Assembly (NCBI GenBank): GCA_963828075.1
Contig: CAWHDH010000017.1
Location: forward strand, 310,001-374,000
DNA from: JACCYI01 sp963828075
Lineage (GTDB): Bacteria; Actinomycetota; Thermoleophilia; Solirubrobacterales; Solirubrobacteraceae
DNA length: 64,000 nucleotides
Reading direction: 5' to 3'
Both the position numbers and the translations under genes were made by a program. This document shows, in pieces, positions 47,694-55,629 of the stretch (position 1 is its first letter; each line of letters opens with the position of its first letter). The notes under the pieces were generated by a model, which saw nothing but the letters and a program-made list of their open reading frames with translations, searched no databases and had not been told where the DNA came from.

Positions 47694-50576
47694 ATGTCTG
47701 TCCGCCGTCGCAACCTCTTCGTCCTGCTCCTCGTTCTCGGCCTCATCGCCGGCTCGGCGGCGGTGGTGGCGACCAAGAAGACCCAGCTCGGCCTGGACCT
47801 CCAGGGTGGCGTCCAGCTCATCTACGAGGCCAAGCCGACCAGGGCCCAGCCGAACGTCACGACCGAGGCGATGGACCGCTCGCTCGATCTCCTGCGCAAG
47901 CGGGTCGACGCGTTCGGCGTCGCCGAGCCGGAGATCCGCATCGCCGGCAGGGAACAGCTCGAGGTCAACCTCCCCGGCCTCGCTGACGCCGACGCCGCCG
48001 CCGACCAGGTCGGCTCGACCGCCCAGCTGTTCCTCTACGACTGGGAGCCGAACGTCCTCGGGTCCGACTGCAAGCCCAACAAGACCGAGGTCGACGGCGG
48101 CCAGACCGCGATCTCCGGGCTCTTCAACGCCGTCGAGCGCGCCTCCAAGTGCCCGGCCGACCGCGACAGCAACAGCGTCGCCGCCGATCGCCCGCGCGTC
48201 TACGCCTTCAACAGCGTCAACAAGCCGATCGCCGGCACCCAGGCCTTCGAGTCCGAGGCCGATGCCCGCGATTCGCTGTCCGAGAAGGAGCTGACCGGCG
48301 CGAAGTTCCTGACCGTCCCCCAGGGCATCCTCGTCCTGCGCGACGAGCGGGGGGATCCCAACGAAGACGGCGTCGCCCCGCCTGCGCCCGACCGCTGGTG
48401 GGTCATCACGGACGACCCGTCGCTCGGCGGCGCGGACATCCGCAACCCCGAGCAGGACTTCGACGAGCGGTCCGGCAACCTGCCCATCGTCACGTTCGAC
48501 TTCACCGACAAGGGCCGCAAGGCGTTCCACGACACCACGCGCGCGATCGCCCAGCGCGGGTCGGACAACCGGCCGCCCGGCGCCGATCCCGAGTCGTCGT
48601 CGCACAAGTTCGCGATCGCCCTCGACGACGAGCTGGTCTCGAAGCCGTTGATCAACTGGCGCGAGAACCCCGACGGGATCGACGGCGAGAACGGCGCCCA
48701 GATCTCCGGCAGCTTCACGATCGACAGCGCGCAGAACCTCGCCCAGCTGCTGAAGATCGGCGCGCTGCCGCTGCGGCTCGAGCTCGTGTCGCGCTCGCAG
48801 GTCTCCTCGACGCTGGGCAAGCAGGCGCTCAACCAGGGCCTCGTCGCGGGCATCGGCGGCTTCGTCATCGTCGCTCTGTTCCTGCTGACGTTCTACCGCG
48901 TCCTCGGCCTCATCGCGACGGGCGCGCTGGCCGTCTACGCGCTCTACTTCTACGCGCTGGTCAAGCTGGTCCCGATCACGCTGACCCTCCCGGGCATCGC
49001 CGGCCTGATCCTCACGCTCGGCGTCGCGGCCGACGCGAACATCGTGATCTTCGAGCGGATCAAGGAGGAGATCCGCGCGGGCCGGTCGATCGCGGTGAGC
49101 ATCGCCACGGGCTACAAGAAGGCGATCGGGACGATCATGGACGCGAACATCGTCACGCTGCTGGTCGCGTTCATCCTCTTCCTGCTGGCCACCGCCGGCG
49201 TTCGCGGCTTCGCGTTCACGCTGGGGATCGGCGTCATCGTCTCGCTGTTCACGGCGGTGCTCGCGACCCAGGCGATCCTCCTGACGCTGGCGAACTCGCG
49301 GGTGATCTCCAGCCGGGCGGCACTCGGCGCGCAGGAGAAGCGCAGCACCCGGCGCTTCGACTACATGGGCGCGTCGCGCTACTTCTTCTCGGCGTCGGGC
49401 GTGATCCTGCTGATCGGCGGCTTCGCGATCGCCGGCAACGGGCTGAACTTCGGCATCGACTTCGAGTCCGGCACCCGCATCACCGCGCCGCTCGAGCGGG
49501 CGGCCACCCCGGAGCAGGTCCGGACGGCGCTCGCGCCCCTCGGTCTCGAGGAGGCGAAGATCCAGACGATCGACAACCCCGAGCTCGGCCGCAACGTCGT
49601 GCAGATCTCCGCCGAGAAGCTGGATCCCGAGCAGGGCGTCAACGCGGTCAACGAGCGCCTCGGCAACCAGTTCGGGCTCGTCGAGCAGCCGAGCGCCACC
49701 GCGATCGGCCCGAGCTTCGGCGCGACCGTCGCCCGTTCGGCGCTGATCGCCGTCATCGCGTCGCTGTTGATCATCGGCGTCTACATCACGCTGCGGTTCG
49801 AGTGGAAGTACGCGGTCCCGGTCCTGATCGCGCTCATGCACGACCTGCTGATCACGGCGGGCGTCTACTCCCTCACCGGCCGGGAGGTGACGACGTCGAC
49901 GGTCGCGGCGCTGCTCACCATCTTGGGCTTCTCCCTCTACGACACCATCATCGTGTTCGACCGCGTGCGCGAGAACGTGCCGCGGATGCCGAGCGCCGCC
50001 TTCTCCCAGATCGTCAACCGCTCGATGTCCGAGGTGATCGTCCGCTCGCTGGCGACCAGCTTCTGCTCGCTGCTCCCCGTGCTTGCGCTGTTCTTCTTCG
50101 GCGGCGAGACGCTGCGCGACTTCGCCTTCGCGCTGATCGTCGGCACGTTCTCGGGCACGTACTCGTCGGTGTTCATCGCGTCGCCGGTGCTGTCGCACTG
50201 GAAGCAGCGCGAGCCCGTCTATGCCACTCGCGAGGCCCGGATCAAACAGCAGTTCGGGGCGGTTCCCGCCTACGCGGTGGCGGCCTCGGGGCTCCCGGTC
50301 GACGTGGCGCCGCCCACCCGGGCGGGCCGGCGCGACCGCATCACGGCGCCGACCGACCCAGGGAACGTCTCGCGTGAGGAGTTCGACGAGATGGTCGCTC
50401 AGCTCGGCGTCGAGGACGCGAAGGCGGCCGCGGCGCCGCGCAGCTCGGTCCCTGGGGGTCGGCGGGCCCGCCGCGCGGCGGGGGAGGGCGACGGAGACGC
50501 CGGGCCGAAGCCCGAGCCCAAGCCGAAGGCGCCCGCCGCCCGCAAGACGACCCGCAAGCACGGGCGGTCGCGCTGA
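47694..50576 (+). CDS. secDF: SecD-SecF fusion protein translocase subunit
   Basis: A 960-residue fused SecDF. The SecD half has helix 1 (LFVLLLVLGLIAGSAAVVA), the GLDLQGGVQLIYEA motif (33-46), a long periplasmic domain, and the conserved transmembrane motif GVAADANIVIFERIKEE (about 443-459). The SecF half starts near residue 560 with LNFGIDFESGTRI (about 585) and has the matching FSLYDTIIVFDRVRE (about 744). A basic, disordered tail of about 120 residues ends KTTRKHGRSR. It uses the proton gradient to pull secreted proteins after SecYEG. ATG 47694 is 13 nt behind TACCCT. The stop overlaps the next gene (TGATG). Confidence 0.95.
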   Translation: MSVRRRNLFVLLLVLGLIAGSAAVVATKKTQLGLDLQGGVQLIYEAKPTRAQPNVTTEAMDRSLDLLRKRVDAFGVAEPEIRIAGREQLEVNLPGLADADAAADQVGSTAQLFLYDWEPNVLGSDCKPNKTEVDGGQTAISGLFNAVERASKCPADRDSNSVAADRPRVYAFNSVNKPIAGTQAFESEADARDSLSEKELTGAKFLTVPQGILVLRDERGDPNEDGVAPPAPDRWWVITDDPSLGGADIRNPEQDFDERSGNLPIVTFDFTDKGRKAFHDTTRAIAQRGSDNRPPGADPESSSHKFAIALDDELVSKPLINWRENPDGIDGENGAQISGSFTIDSAQNLAQLLKIGALPLRLELVSRSQVSSTLGKQALNQGLVAGIGGFVIVALFLLTFYRVLGLIATGALAVYALYFYALVKLVPITLTLPGIAGLILTLGVAADANIVIFERIKEEIRAGRSIAVSIATGYKKAIGTIMDANIVTLLVAFILFLLATAGVRGFAFTLGIGVIVSLFTAVLATQAILLTLANSRVISSRAALGAQEKRSTRRFDYMGASRYFFSASGVILLIGGFAIAGNGLNFGIDFESGTRITAPLERAATPEQVRTALAPLGLEEAKIQTIDNPELGRNVVQISAEKLDPEQGVNAVNERLGNQFGLVEQPSATAIGPSFGATVARSALIAVIASLLIIGVYITLRFEWKYAVPVLIALMHDLLITAGVYSLTGREVTTSTVAALLTILGFSLYDTIIVFDRVRENVPRMPSAAFSQIVNRSMSEVIVRSLATSFCSLLPVLALFFFGGETLRDFAFALIVGTFSGTYSSVFIASPVLSHWKQREPVYATREARIKQQFGAVPAYAVAASGLPVDVAPPTRAGRRDRITAPTDPGNVSREEFDEMVAQLGVEDAKAAAAPRSSVPGGRRARRAAGEGDGDAGPKPEPKPKAPAARKTTRKHGRSR

Positions 50577-50842
50577 TGGCCGCGCTCGTCTGGACGATGG
50601 TCGGCCTGGCCATCTGGCACTTCACGATCTTCCTGCCCGACCGGTTCTGGGGTGGCATCGTCGGTGCCTTCCTGGGGGCGCTGTTCGGTGCGATCCTCTT
50701 CGGGTTCGTCGTCCACGGCTTCCATGTCCCCGGGCAGGACGACACGAACCTGGCGTCGGCGTTCGAGGCCGTCCCCGGGGCCATCCTCGGCATCGCCGCG
50801 GTGTACGCGTTCGGCGCGCGCCGCGAGAACCCGGCGCAGTAG
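50576..50842 (+). CDS. Small three-helix membrane protein (GlsB/YeaQ-like)
   Basis: An 88-residue protein of hydrophobic helices: ALVWTMVGLAIWHFTIFL, FWGGIVGAFLGALFGAILFGFVVHGF and FEAVPGAILGIAAVYAFG. The glycine-rich second and third helices resemble the transglycosylase-associated/YeaQ group, though the match is by pattern only. ATG 50576 overlaps the secDF stop by one base, so it is translationally coupled. The function is unknown. The left arm of a long inverted repeat begins at its stop codon. Confidence 0.7.
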   Translation: MAALVWTMVGLAIWHFTIFLPDRFWGGIVGAFLGALFGAILFGFVVHGFHVPGQDDTNLASAFEAVPGAILGIAAVYAFGARRENPAQ

Positions 50843-51005
50843 TACACGTGGCCGCAATTTCGCCGCGATTCTGGCGGCGTCTGGACGCGCCTGGCGGCCG
50901 CCGCTGCCCGCCCACGTAGGTCAACTATGCAGTCGGGCAGCGGCGACCCCCCAGCCACGCCCAGCCACTCGCCAGAACCGGGCCGAACTTACGGCCACGC
51001 GTACT
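50841..51005. repeat. 165-bp long imperfect inverted repeat behind the secDF operon
   Basis: The left arm 50841-50910 (AGTACACGTGGCCGCAA...) and right arm 50934-51005 (...TTACGGCCACGCGTACT) are complementary over about 70 bp at roughly four bases in five, with the best runs at both ends: AGTAC-CGTGGCCG outside and GCCGCTGCCCG / CGGGCAGCGGC inside. A 23-nt loop separates them. It begins within the stop of the 88-residue membrane protein gene and ends 56 bp before the next gene. It may be a strong terminator hairpin or a miniature element with long terminal repeats. Confidence 0.65.
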
Positions 51006-51061
51006 CGCCCCCTCGGAACCTCCACCGGGCCGGCGCGGCCCTGGCATGGTTCCGGTGCATC

Positions 51062-52726
51062 GTGCTCGTCCGCCTCTGCTTGCTGAGCCTCGCCGTGCTC
51101 GGCGCCGTGGCGCCGGCGGCCGCCACCGCCGCCGCACCGCCGCTCCCGACCGTCCTGCAGGACGACGCGCAGCTGCTGCACCGTCCGGCCGACCAGGTCC
51201 GTGCCACGCTGGCGCGGCTTCGGGCGTTCGGGGTCGATCGGGTGCGGGTCACGGCCAACTGGTCGGTGCTGACCCGCGACGCGGGCGCCGCCGCGCGCCC
51301 CGCCGGCTTCGACGCCGCCGACCCCGCGGCGTACGAGCAGGCACGCTGGCGGGAGCTCGACCAGGTCGTCCGCCTGGCCACCGAGGAGGGCGTCGGCGTG
51401 ATGATCGACGTGGCCTTCTGGGCTCCCCGCTGGGCGTCGGCGGACCCCGAGGGCGAGCGCGGGCGGACCGAGGTCAATCCCGACGACTTCGCGGCGTTCT
51501 CCGCCGCGATCGCGCGCCGCTACTCGGGCGGGTTCGTGGTGCCTGCCGATCCCACGCCCGTCGCCCCGAACGAGGACGCGCTCGCGCTCGAGGATCTGTT
51601 CGGCGACGCCACGCCGGGCTCCGAGCCGTCGCCGCTGCCGCCGCCCGACGATCCCCTGCCACGCGTCGACGTCTACACGCTGTGGAACGAGCCGAACCAC
51701 ACCGGGTTCCTGCGCCCCCAGTGGGTGCGCGAGGGAAGGGGGCACCGCGCTCGGTCGGCCGAGCTCTACCGCGCCATGGTGGCCCGGGCCTATCCGGCGG
51801 TCAAGGCGGTCGCGCCGGGCGCCACCGTCCTGGTCGGCGCCACCTCCAGCAGCGGCGCCTACCGGAACAAGGGCACGGCCGGCGTCCCGCCGCTGCGCTT
51901 CCTGCGCGAGCTGGCCTGCGTCGACGACCGCCTGCGCCCGCTCCGCACGCCGGCGTGCGCGGGCTTCGAGGCCGTCCCCGGCGACGGGTGGTCGCATCAC
52001 CCCTATTCGATGAAGGGCACGCCGGCCGCTCGCAACTCGCGCTTCCGGCCCGACGACCTCCCGATCTCCGAGCTTCCCCGCCTGGCGCGGACGCTCGACC
52101 GGCTCGCCGACGCCGGCCGCGTCGCGCCCGGCCTGCGCGGGATCTGGCTCACCGAGTACGGCTACGAGACGAACCCACCCTCGACGCTGTCGCACTTCGC
52201 CCCCGACGACCAGGCCCGCTTCCTGCCGTGGGGGGAGTTCCTGGCCTGGCGCGTGCCGCAGGTGCGCTCGTTCGCCCAGTTCCTGTTGCGCGACCTGCCG
52301 CCGGGCACCGAGCGCACCGGCACGTCCCTGCGGCGCCCGTTCGGCGAGTGGTTCTCCGGGCTCGAGTTCGCCGACGGACGCCCGAAGCCGGCCACCGACG
52401 CGTTCCGCGCCGGCCTGTTCCCGCAGCGGCTGCGCGGCGCCCGGCTCCGGCTGTGGGGACGGCTGCGGCTCGGGTCCGGGGCGCGGAAGGTCGTGGTCGA
52501 GGTTCGGCGCGGCCGCAGCTGGCGGACGCTGCGCACGAGCGGCCCGCGAGGCGGTCGCACCGCGCCCGCGGTCCACCTCGACGGTCGCGGCCTCCTCGAC
52601 CGCCGCGCGCGCGCCCCGCGCGGTCGCGACGTGCGCTACCGGCTGACGATCTCCGACGGCGCGGGGGTGGTCGTGACCGCGCCCGTGCCGGCCGCGCGGG
52701 CGCTGGACCGGGCGCCGCGCCGCTGA
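51062..52726 (+). CDS. Secreted GH39/GH5-like glycoside hydrolase
   Basis: The protein has about 554 residues. The N-terminus (VRLCLLSLAVLGAVAPAAATAAA) is a signal peptide, which fixes GTG 51062; an open frame upstream runs through the inverted repeat and lacks signal-peptide character. The (beta/alpha)8 body has FGVDRVRVTANWSVL, VMIDVAFWAPRW, the acid/base DVYTLWNEPNHTG and the nucleophile GIWLTEYGYETNP, the paired Glu of clan A hydrolases. A C-terminal beta domain (about 470-554) is Arg-rich. The glycan substrate is unknown. It interrupts the secDF-recJ block. Confidence 0.8.
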   Translation: MLVRLCLLSLAVLGAVAPAAATAAAPPLPTVLQDDAQLLHRPADQVRATLARLRAFGVDRVRVTANWSVLTRDAGAAARPAGFDAADPAAYEQARWRELDQVVRLATEEGVGVMIDVAFWAPRWASADPEGERGRTEVNPDDFAAFSAAIARRYSGGFVVPADPTPVAPNEDALALEDLFGDATPGSEPSPLPPPDDPLPRVDVYTLWNEPNHTGFLRPQWVREGRGHRARSAELYRAMVARAYPAVKAVAPGATVLVGATSSSGAYRNKGTAGVPPLRFLRELACVDDRLRPLRTPACAGFEAVPGDGWSHHPYSMKGTPAARNSRFRPDDLPISELPRLARTLDRLADAGRVAPGLRGIWLTEYGYETNPPSTLSHFAPDDQARFLPWGEFLAWRVPQVRSFAQFLLRDLPPGTERTGTSLRRPFGEWFSGLEFADGRPKPATDAFRAGLFPQRLRGARLRLWGRLRLGSGARKVVVEVRRGRSWRTLRTSGPRGGRTAPAVHLDGRGLLDRRARAPRGRDVRYRLTISDGAGVVVTAPVPAARALDRAPRR

Positions 52727-52761
52727 CTTGCGCGGGCGTTGATCCTGGGCGCCGGCGTGCG

Positions 52762-52973
52762 CGGTACGGCGGCATTGAGGAAGAAGGGACGGGGTGGGGG
52801 GTGGCGGTTCGATGGCGCCAACCACCCCCATGCGACCGCTGGGCCTCCATGGGGGTGGTTGGGGGTGTCAGAGGCCCCCAACCACCCCCGCGCGGCTCTT
52901 CGAAGCGCATGGGGGTGGTTGGCGGCGTCGCCAACGCTCCCCCGGACCCTCTCCCCTAGAGCCGCAGTTCAGG
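52762..52973. repeat. Dispersed four-arm palindromic element, copy C
   Basis: This is the best-preserved copy. Arms begin near 52820 (+), 52848 (-), 52879 (+) and 52908 (-). AACCACCCCCATG at 52820-52832 pairs exactly with 52848-52860, and the central arms 52851-52865 and 52875-52889 form a perfect 15-bp stem with a 9-nt loop. The edges GGCGGCATTGAGG (52769-52780) and CCCTCTCCCCTAGAGCCGCAGTTCAG (ending 52973) are inverted relatives. It fills most of the 339-bp gap before recJ. Bases 52974-53052 show nothing else before the recJ promoter. Confidence 0.8.
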
Positions 52974-53052
52974 GCTCGCATCGCACCTCGACCGTGCCGC
53001 AATGGAGCGACGCAACAGCGCCCACGCACCACGTTCCGTCGGCCCCGGCCCG

Positions 53053-53058
53053 TACGGT
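53053..53058 (+). promoter_or_regulatory. recJ promoter -10 (TACGGT), leaderless spacing
   Basis: TACGGT lies 7 nt before GTG 53066 and marks that codon as the start. The longer frame open from 52739 would translate the repeat element. Confidence 0.55.
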
Positions 53059-53065
53059 CCCGCAC

Positions 53066-55549
53066 GTGCCGCCGCCCCCCGTCGCCTTCGACGTCGCCCC
53101 GTACGACTTCGCCGCGGCCGAGCGGCTCGCCGCCGCGCTCGGCGTCAGCCGGGTGCTCGCCCAGGTGCTGGTCCGGCGGGGGTTCGCCGATCCCGACGAA
53201 GCCCGGCGCTTCCTTGCCGCCGCCGACGAGCATCCCCTCCACGCCTTCGGCGGCCTCCAACCCGCGGCCACCCTGATCCTCGGGCACGTCGCGCGGCGGT
53301 CGCGCATCACCGTGCACGGCGACTACGACGTCGACGGGGTGTGCTCGTCGGCGATCCTGATCCGCGCGCTGCGCACGCTGGGTGCCGACGTCGACTGGTA
53401 CCTGCCGAGCCGCACCGAGGACGGGTACGGGCTCGCCGCCGCCACGGTCGAGAAGCTCGCGGCGCGCGGCACCGAGCTGCTGGTCACCGCCGACTGCGCG
53501 ATCACGGCGGTCGAGGAGGTCGCCGCCGCCCGCGCGGCGGGGATCGAGGTCGTCGTCACCGACCACCACGCGCCCCGCGCCGACGGCGCGCTGCCCGACG
53601 CGCCGATCGTCCACCCGCGGGTCGGCGGCTATCCATGCGAGGACCTCTGCGCCGCGGGCGTCGCCCACAAGCTCGCGGCCGCGCTGCTCGCCGCCGCCGG
53701 GCACGACGCCGCGCTCGCCGACGAGGACCTCGACCTCGTCGCGCTGGCCACGGTCGCCGACGTCGTGCCGCTGCTCGGAGAGAACCGCCGGCTCGTCCAC
53801 CAGGGGCTGCGCGCGCTCGCGGCGACGACCAAGCCGGGCCTGCGCGCGCTGATGGAGGTCTCGCACGTCGACCCGAGCGGCGTCGACACCCAGTCCATCG
53901 GCTTCCGCCTCGCGCCTCGCATCAACGCCGCCGGGCGCCTCTATCGCGCCGACGCCGGCCTCGAGTTGCTGCTCACCACCGACCCCGAGCGGGCGCAGGC
54001 GATCGCCGCCGAGCTCGACGCGGTCAACCACGAGCGCCGCGACGTCGAGACGCGGATGCGCTTCGAGGCCGAGGCGATGGCCCGCGAGATCGCCCCCGGC
54101 GCGCCGGCGTTCGTGCTCGCGGCGGAGGGTTGGCACCCCGGCGTGATCGGGATCGTCGCCTCGCGGATCGCCGAGCGCTACCACCGCCCCGCGGTGCTGA
54201 TCGCGCTCGACGGCGAGGAGGGCACGGGCTCGGGGCGCTCGATCCCCGGGTTCGACCTCCTGGGCGGGCTGAACGCGGCGGCCGACGAGCTCAAACGCTA
54301 CGGCGGCCACCGCGCCGCGGCCGGGCTGACGATCGCCCGCAACCGCGTCGACCAGTTCCGGGCAGCGTTCTGCCGGCACGCCGCCGCCACGCTGCGCCCG
54401 GAGGACCTGATCCGCCGCGAGCGCATCGACGCCGTCGCGTCCGGCGACGCGCTCGACCTCACCCTCGCCGAGGAGATCACGCGCCTCGAGCCGTTCGGCG
54501 CCGGCAACCCGCCGGTCTCGCTGCTCGTCCCCGCCGCGCTCTGCGACGACCCGCGGCCGATGGGGGAGGGGCGCCACCTCGCGTTCACGCTGCGCGCCGG
54601 CGGCGCCCGGTCGCGCTGCGTGTCGTTCGGGCGTGGGTCGGCGCTGCCCGCGGAGCCCGGCTGCCCCGTCGACACCGCCGTGCGCCTCGAGGTCAACCGG
54701 TACAACGGCGCGGTCGAGCCGCGGCTGGTCCTGCGCCACGCCGCCGCGCCCACGGCCGGACCGATCGAGATCCTCGGCGAACCGGCGAGCTTCGCCGCCG
54801 GCGTCCTCGCGGAGATCGACCGCATGCTTGACGCCGCGCCACCGCCGACGCTGCCCGACGCCGCGCCGCAGGCCACGCTCCTTGACGCCGCGCCGCCGGC
54901 CACGGTCGGCGAGCGCGACGACCGCGAGGTGCATGACCGCCGCGGCGGCGGCGTCGTGGGGCTCGTCGCCGACCTGGTCGCCACAGGCGACGGCGTGCTC
55001 GTGGTCGCCGCGCACGCCCCGCAGCGGGCGCGGGCGCTCGCGGGCCGGATCGGCGGATTCGCCGTCGCGAGCCACGCCGCGCTCGCCGATCAGCCCACGC
55101 TCGCCGAGCCGTTTTCGCACGTCGTCGTGCTCGACCCGCCGCCCCGCCCGGTGGCCGCCGCGGGCTGCGGGCACACCCACCTGGCCTGGGGCGAGCCTGA
55201 GCTACGCTTTGCGCGACGCATACATGAATGGAACTACGCCCTGCGCGGCCCTCTCATCCTCATCTACCGCGCCCTGCGCGCGGTCGGTGGCGGGACCGGG
55301 GAGGCCCTCGAGGCACTGCTCCGCGGGGACGGCCCGCAACCCAGGTCCGCCGCATTGGCCGGCCGCCTGGTGCGAGTGCTCGCCGAGCTGGACCTCGTCG
55401 TCCTCGATCGCGTGGGGCCGGCCCTCACGGTTGCCCACGCACCGGCGCGCACCGCGCTTGAGCGTTCGGCCGCCTTCCGGGCCTACCACGCGACGCTCGA
55501 GGACGGACTGCGATACCTGACGACCGACATCAGCGCCCTGGCGGCGTAG
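53066..55549 (+). CDS. recJ: Single-stranded-DNA-specific exonuclease RecJ
   Basis: An 827-residue protein. The DHH domain has ITVHGDYDVDGVCSSAIL (82-99), VTADCAI and VVVTDHHAP (163-170). The DHHA1 domain has GVIGIVASRIAERYHRPAVLIAL and GSGRSIPGFDLLGGLNAAADELKRYGGHRAAAG. An OB-like domain follows (to about 580). A further C-terminal 240 residues start with a triple DAAPPxTL-type repeat and continue as an alpha/beta region (GVLVVAAHAPQRARALAGRIGGF...) not found in the E. coli-length protein. It degrades 5'-ended single strands in mismatch and recombination repair. The last part overlaps in position, not in frame, with the open frame leading into rel. Confidence 0.92.
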   Translation: MPPPPVAFDVAPYDFAAAERLAAALGVSRVLAQVLVRRGFADPDEARRFLAAADEHPLHAFGGLQPAATLILGHVARRSRITVHGDYDVDGVCSSAILIRALRTLGADVDWYLPSRTEDGYGLAAATVEKLAARGTELLVTADCAITAVEEVAAARAAGIEVVVTDHHAPRADGALPDAPIVHPRVGGYPCEDLCAAGVAHKLAAALLAAAGHDAALADEDLDLVALATVADVVPLLGENRRLVHQGLRALAATTKPGLRALMEVSHVDPSGVDTQSIGFRLAPRINAAGRLYRADAGLELLLTTDPERAQAIAAELDAVNHERRDVETRMRFEAEAMAREIAPGAPAFVLAAEGWHPGVIGIVASRIAERYHRPAVLIALDGEEGTGSGRSIPGFDLLGGLNAAADELKRYGGHRAAAGLTIARNRVDQFRAAFCRHAAATLRPEDLIRRERIDAVASGDALDLTLAEEITRLEPFGAGNPPVSLLVPAALCDDPRPMGEGRHLAFTLRAGGARSRCVSFGRGSALPAEPGCPVDTAVRLEVNRYNGAVEPRLVLRHAAAPTAGPIEILGEPASFAAGVLAEIDRMLDAAPPPTLPDAAPQATLLDAAPPATVGERDDREVHDRRGGGVVGLVADLVATGDGVLVVAAHAPQRARALAGRIGGFAVASHAALADQPTLAEPFSHVVVLDPPPRPVAAAGCGHTHLAWGEPELRFARRIHEWNYALRGPLILIYRALRAVGGGTGEALEALLRGDGPQPRSAALAGRLVRVLAELDLVVLDRVGPALTVAHAPARTALERSAAFRAYHATLEDGLRYLTTDISALAA

Positions 55550-55629
55550 GCGAGCCCATCGACAGCCGAGCGGGCGAGCTCGCCGCGGCCAACGGCGACG
55601 GCGACGCGCCCGCCGCGATCGCCGGGCGG

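Noticed and set aside
47190..50561. Minus-strand open frame of 1,123 codons opposite ruvB-secDF
   Set aside because: It lies opposite well-identified housekeeping genes, has low-complexity composition and no recognisable domain.
50927..51061. N-terminal extension of the GH39/GH5-like protein
   Set aside because: The extra codons are part of the long inverted repeat and would hide the signal peptide that starts at GTG 51062.
52739..53065. Longer N-terminus for RecJ
   Set aside because: The extension would translate the four-arm repeat element, and the TACGGT -10 sits 7 nt before GTG 53066, where the family sequence begins.
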